DNA of 64,000 nt from Lentinus brumalis. Taxonomy: Eukaryota > Basidiomycota > Agaricomycetes > Polyporales > Polyporaceae. Positions 59,401 to 64,000 of the stretch are shown here, piece after piece (position 1 is the stretch's first letter; the number at the start of each line of letters is the position of its first letter). The notes beneath the pieces are model-generated. The model saw only the letters and a list, made by a program, of their open reading frames with translations, was not told the DNA's origin and made no database searches. A program made the translations under genes and the position numbers. The DNA is taken from NCBI GenBank assembly GCA_001792895.1, contig MARA01000060.1, forward strand, positions 1-64,000, given 5' to 3'.

Positions 59401-62400
59401 TTTGAACGTGCAAGATCGGCAAGTTATCGTCGCCATGAGAAGTCGGCGAACTTCGGACTCACGTCCACGCGAGGCAATGAGGTGAAAGGAAGGACGAGCA
59501 TAGAAGGATGGGTACGTCCTGGACCTTACTATTCCCTGGAGAGATTGCGTAGTAACCCGTCGCGTATGCCATCTGCGCTAGTTAGTGGCTCGCCATTGCC
59601 AGTGCCCGGCCTCGATACGATGGATGTCGCTGAAGAGACGGAGAATCGGGGAAATCGCGCGTTCTACAGGCTTATGATGGTATGTGTTTTGCTTGCATCG
59701 GATGCTTCATCCACATCTTCTTTGCTACGTCGTGACACCCCTCTCTATCGAACCGACTTCATAAGATCTACGTGAAACGTATGCTCGTGCCCGGAGTATG
59801 ATCTCAAATGGTTCCTTCGAACATAAGCGGGTGAGTCGCTGGGCAGTAACTCGCAACAGAGTCATTCACACAACTTTGGTACTCATGAGCTCACCACACA
59901 TCTGTAGTATCGGCCCTCATGACCCGACTTGACTGGGTCCGCCGCCATGCAAGGACATTTGTGCAGCTCCCGCGCCTCCGTACCACCCTGTCTCCGTGCA
60001 TCATCTTTTACGGTCGCATGGTGAGATTGGAATCAACATGGGTACGGTCCCATCCTTCTTGTTGTGTCGTGTAGTCCGCGACGGCGGCTGACGTACCTTC
60101 TTCTGCACGCGCAGACCCTTGCGCACGTCTTCGAAACCGCCAGCATCCCACAGGACTGAACCTCGCAAGTCGATTCCCGAAATCATGTCACGCATGTAAA
60201 CTCTCCGCCACACCCTATCGACCCCCTCGTACGGGATGCGCCATCACCGTGCTCTCCCTCGGTACCACCTAGCTGGCAGCTGGCGATCTGCTACCCGCGC
60301 AGCGGACCCTGCATGCTCGTGCCCGTGTCGCGCACATTGGCACCTCCGCGAACCCGACCGTCAGTTGGCAGCAATACAAGCGTTGGCAGGCAGCGTTCAT
60401 CATACCGATCACAGGCGACTGACTGCAGCCGTTCGTGCTTCGAGCGGACGCGGGACTGGTGACGAAGGTCGTGATTCGGTAGGAGGTCAGTTCTGCTTCG
60501 GCCAGTATACTTGCGATCCCTACTCACAGCCACATTCGTCGCAGCTAAGTAGTCCTCCAAGATGTCGGTCAGGTTGAGGCTCCCGCGATTACTGCCGTCG
60601 ACGTGCCGCGCTGTGGCTCGCGCTGAACGCTTGCGTCCGTAGTACCAGTGCCGGCCGGCCCGATTCTGCGACTGTTCTCAGCAGCCGATGGCCTAAGTGC
60701 CTTCGTCTCTCAAGCAACCGTCCGCCTATTCATCGATTTCAGGCCTCGGTGCGCCAGGAATGCCATCGGACGTGCAATCTCTATCTCCCATCACGTCGTG
60801 GGCCTTATGCGCGGACACCTTGACTTCGTCGGCATACTCGCGGGTCCGCGCGCGGGTCGAGCGTAGAACAGGACCTCGACAAGGTGTTTCAGCGACCGAC
60901 ACTGTGCGTCCACGATGTGGAGTGCGCTTCCAGGACGGGCTCTCAAGAGGATCTGGGCTGACGGCGGCGCTCCTGGCTTGGCACTTTTCACGGTGCAAAA
61001 GCGACATCGCAGCGATGCATCGCACTGTTCGCACCTGGACATCACACACCCCCACTCCACGCGCTCCTTCACAATGAGCGACGTCTGGGCCCGCGACCTG
61101 ATTATGACCTGGTGCGCGCTCAGGCGCGCTGCGTGGCTGCTGGCCTGCGTCCGGATCCCGAGTGCACTTCGATGTGTCGTGCAACGGAGGCGGATATTGA
61201 GCTCCCTTGTCTCGCCCGGTCCGGACCCCGTACTCCTCGACACTCTTCGGCGTCATCCAGTTCTATTACATACCCTCCTCCGCTCGCACAGTCGGAAATC
61301 GAACATGCACACGCTTCCCGCACCGCTCCGCCCAAGGGCGGACTCCAGGATTCATAGTGCGATGGACAGTACGCTCGACCTCGCTCGGGGTGCGATGTTA
61401 GACTCGGACTGAGTACGACTCGTCGATGGAAACGCAGGAGCGTACGCAGTCGAGTGTCTCTCGGTAGACAACGCCGCCACCGCTCCGGGTGCAGCTGGAT
61501 AACGGAGCATGAGCGAGCACGGGCCGGGTGCAGGGACCGCTGTGGAGGTACGTCGCAAGCACACATTCCTTGCACTTGGTGAGCAATGACTGACGCAGAC
61601 GACAGGACATGCACTTTGTGGGGCAACCTCGACAGATTGTGCAGATACAGCAGACGAAACGGAGCGAGCGCGCAAGCTGAGGACGGTTGCGACGACGGCC
61701 GCGATCTTACGTTGGACCCCTCGCCTCCTCTCGGGTCAGCTGCCGCCGTTCATTCGTTCATGGTGGCCATGTCCTCCAACTGCCATCGATGCGCCTCTTT
61801 CTCCTTCCCTGCTCCTCCGTGCATCGCCGTCCGTCAGGCGCATGCATACACGCCGGGCAGCCACGCGCTCAACATACGCTGCCTGCCGCCCTTCGGTCAC
61901 GCTCGGCCTGTGACGCAATCAAATGCCGCACCACAATGGCTGCTCCGATACCCAAGTCAAATGCAGATGCACGATCGCATCCACGTTGGCGTTCGCTGTT
62001 CGCCCTCCCTGTGATTCCACGCTGTGTCGCGCAGGTCAAGATCGAGCAGGCCGGCGCTCCAGCTCGACGCGATCCTTGAGCCTCGGGATTACAGATCTTG
62101 GAGTCTGAGCAGTCCGACGCGCAGGTACACTATCGCACGTGTAGTACATATATGTGCCATGTAACAGCGACGATCACTCTGGATGTGACTTTGGTCTGGT
62201 AGCCCGAGACGTACCGCGAAGGAGACGACCGTGTAGCGTCGAATGCAGCAAGCTCAAGCCGACATCCACGATGCCAATGCTCCACCGTAGGGGTTGCATC
62301 CCATCATTCCGTGTGCGCCAGTCCGCAAGCAGCCGGCACGGAGGTCTCATAGACTACGTGCTGACATGGCTGACTCGAGCCGATGTTGCGGCTGCATCGC

Positions 62401-62470
62401 GCGTATACGTACCAACCCGCCCTAAACTTCCAAGCGCTCGTGTATGGACTCGGACCTTAGGCTAGGCTAG
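56461..62470. other. 6-kb region without a recognised gene
   Basis: This is the largest gene-poor stretch. Open frames are Arg/Ser/Pro-rich and overlap on both strands, typical of non-coding GC-rich DNA. Small features: an inverted repeat GACATGTCTGA...TCAGACATGTC near 57051-57080 and a CTC/CTT microsatellite at 58163-58200. A minus-strand frame at 58825-59187 has a Trp-rich hydrophobic segment but no other support. Confidence 0.5.
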
Positions 62471-62478
62471 CATGTATC
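62471..62478. repeat. target-site duplication, left (hAT-like element)
   Basis: CATGTATC directly before the left inverted repeat; identical to 63422-63429 directly after the right one. Eight bases is the usual hAT duplication length. Confidence 0.85.
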
Positions 62479-63421
62479 TAGTGTTGCCGTGGAGTGGAGT
62501 CGGAGTCGCTCTGGAGTGTCGCCTATCAAACTCCGAGACACTCCAGAGTAACTCGGAGTCACTCCGGAGTCGTCACGTGATGGGTCGTCTGTGAGCCATC
62601 CATGCGCGACTTGTATCTTGTACGAGGGAAGACGAGGTGTATGCCAGAGAAATGTCGTCCAGCTGATGTATGTGGGTTTGGCGGAGTAGCTGATACACTT
62701 TGAAGTTCATGATGCCCAACTCAGGTGCGTAGAAGTATGTATGAGTTAGTGCACAATGCATGCGCACCTGCTGCCGGGTCTGCACCCAATCTGCACTGGC
62801 CGCCGTCATTCCCTTCTGTAGCCAAAGGCTTGAAGAGCACCTTACCTGAGTATCTCCGCTGATGACAGCTGCTGTGACTATGCTATCCGAGGTGTGCTGG
62901 GCCCAACAGTCCACCCTGATCTTCGAGATCCGGGTACGTGCCTGGCGATCCTAAGGTGAGCGAGTGTGCGCATGCCTGAGCTGTACAATAGTACGCTGCA
63001 ACTTCTTTGCTACAAAAGCGAGCGTTTTATCGCGGGAGGACGTCAACTGCCAGCTTCGCGCTGCTTGAGCTGTTGATCGAGGCAGTCGCGATGATCACTG
63101 CGATTACTTGCACCACAAAGTCGTTGGACGGGCTCGTAAGTGCTTAATTTATATAAATACGCTATATCACGATGTCAGTACAGGTTTCTGCGTGCTGGAG
63201 ATCAGCAGACGCGTCCATAGTTGTCGCGTCGCGTTTAGAAACGTGACCGCGCTCGACAGACACACCATTCATTTAGGCGCTAATGTCCAGTTTGCCGTTG
63301 ATCTATATACCATATCTGGCACTCCAGCACGCTCCGGAGTGACCTGGAGTGATGGGCGCCGAGAGGCTGCCAGAGCAGAGTGGAGTGCACTCCGGAGTGC
63401 TCTGACTCCACGGCAACACTA
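62479..63421. mobile_element. non-autonomous hAT-like DNA transposon, 943 bp
   Basis: Perfect 17-bp terminal inverted repeats, TAGTGTTGCCGTGGAGT at 62479-62495 and its reverse complement at 63405-63421, are bounded by identical 8-bp target duplications CATGTATC. The TAGTGTTGCC end and the 8-bp duplication fit the hAT superfamily. Both ends hold many GGAGT/ACTCC motifs, including the palindrome ACTCCGGAGT at 62561-62570 and 63389-63398, like subterminal transposase sites. No transposase is encoded. A minus-strand frame inside (62573-62914) contains splice-like signals and could be captured host sequence. The intact borders suggest a fairly recent insertion. Confidence 0.88.
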
Positions 63422-63429
63422 CATGTATC
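63422..63429. repeat. target-site duplication, right (hAT-like element)
   Basis: CATGTATC, identical to 62471-62478. Confidence 0.85.
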
Positions 63430-63566
63430 TCTAGCCTGACTCTCTACACCGACTGAGGTTGGTGGAAAATCTGCCGCTGCTAAGCGTAACTGACGTCGAA
63501 GTTTAGCCCCAGAAAGTCGACTGAACAGTCAACGCACGCACGCAGCCGGCAGAACCTTCTCGAGGA

Positions 63567-64000
63567 ATGAGCATCCCCGCCACCTATAGTCCGATGAGCG
63601 AGGCCCTGCTTGCGCTATACGCATACAAAGGAGGAGACACTGTCCATTCGAAAGATCATGACTACAGAAATGACTTGATGAAGGTACTGTGAAACGTTGG
63701 GATGCGCGTCCAGATGACACTGATCGCTGTTGCTATCTAGGACAAACTCGGCTTCGAATGGGACAACAGGCGTCGCTCCCGCGACGACATCCTCCTGGAT
63801 GCGATGGTGACTATAATTAGCCTTGGATCAGGACGCCAGCCAGTGGCCCTCATACACGACCCTGAGTCGACGCAACTTGAATTAGTGATCGCGTCGGAGC
63901 AGCCCATGACACCCACCCAGCGCGCCGACATTGAACGCTACTTTGCCCTACTCGCTAAGCTGCCTTCGACTATAGACACCCACGGCGAAGCGGAACTACT
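63567..64000 (+). CDS. deaminase-fold protein P, 5' part only (window end)
   Basis: Exon 1 (63567-63683) and the start of exon 2 (63741 onward) flank a 57-nt intron in the same place and phase as intron 1 of gene O. The visible 126 residues match gene O closely (ALLALYAYK, LDAMVTIISL, GRQPVALI, LELVIAS, then MTP). The catalytic domain lies beyond the window, so membership rests on similarity to gene O alone. It starts about 145 nt after the hAT-like element, which therefore sits in or next to its promoter. Confidence 0.75.

Noticed and set aside
9086..64000. Idea that the cluster is a bacterial-type toxin or CRISPR-like system
   Set aside because: The genes have spliceosomal introns and eukaryotic neighbours, and no repeat-spacer array or toxin-delivery domain is present.

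Overview
This window looks like nuclear DNA of an Agaricomycete, most likely a wood-decay polypore-type fungus. The reasons are GC-rich genes on both strands, dense short spliceosomal introns (43-78 nt in almost every gene model, GT...AG), a cerato-platanin gene, a CFEM GPI-anchored protein, several F-box genes and a Tad-like LINE. No rRNA, tRNA or CRISPR was found. Species and chromosome position cannot be read from the sequence.

Layout. 1-3380 is AT-rich repeat DNA with no gene, holding a decayed tandem repeat (1921-2260) and a near-perfect 60-nt-arm hairpin (2687-2829). 3381-8398 is a decayed but nearly full-size LINE bounded by a degenerate 13-bp target duplication. 8546-9088 is a TGACGCG-rich repeat block that cuts off the 3' end of the first gene of a deaminase family. 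9086-11954 has two such genes on the minus strand. 15082-18933 has two tandem F-box pseudogenes. 19633-20391 is an unknown gene. 22542-23521 is a CFEM protein. 24618-29205 is a divergent pair of large deaminase-family genes. 29887-30300 is a cerato-platanin. 31642-34099 is a RhoGAP protein. 35845-37900 is a decayed tandem array. 38435-39021 is a Ser/Thr-rich wall protein. 39956-41390 is another deaminase-family gene. 42980-47141 has two F-box genes. 47304-49325 is a nine-exon O-methyltransferase. 52396-56460 has two more deaminase-family genes. 62479-63421 is a non-autonomous hAT-like element with perfect 8-bp target duplications. 63567 to the window end is the start of a ninth family locus.

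The main feature is the deaminase family: eight genes plus one short relic, scattered through 55 kb on both strands. Each visible C-terminus carries a HxE motif and a CxxC motif, the zinc-site signature of the cytidine/nucleic-acid deaminase fold. They resemble the fungal OTT_1508-like branch. They fall into a short class (about 370-560 aa, HCE/HAE/HPE with CYxC or CVGC) and a long class (about 640-660 aa, HAE with CCFCC). F-box genes and transposon wreckage lie between them, as is typical of fast-evolving accessory regions. Function is not known. Defence, RNA/DNA editing or self/non-self roles would be inference only.

A technical pattern affects the annotation. Five unrelated otherwise intact genes (RhoGAP, one F-box, three deaminase-family genes) each need exactly one extra C in a coding-strand C-run to stay in frame. 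This points to homopolymer undercalls in the assembly rather than five independent gene deaths.
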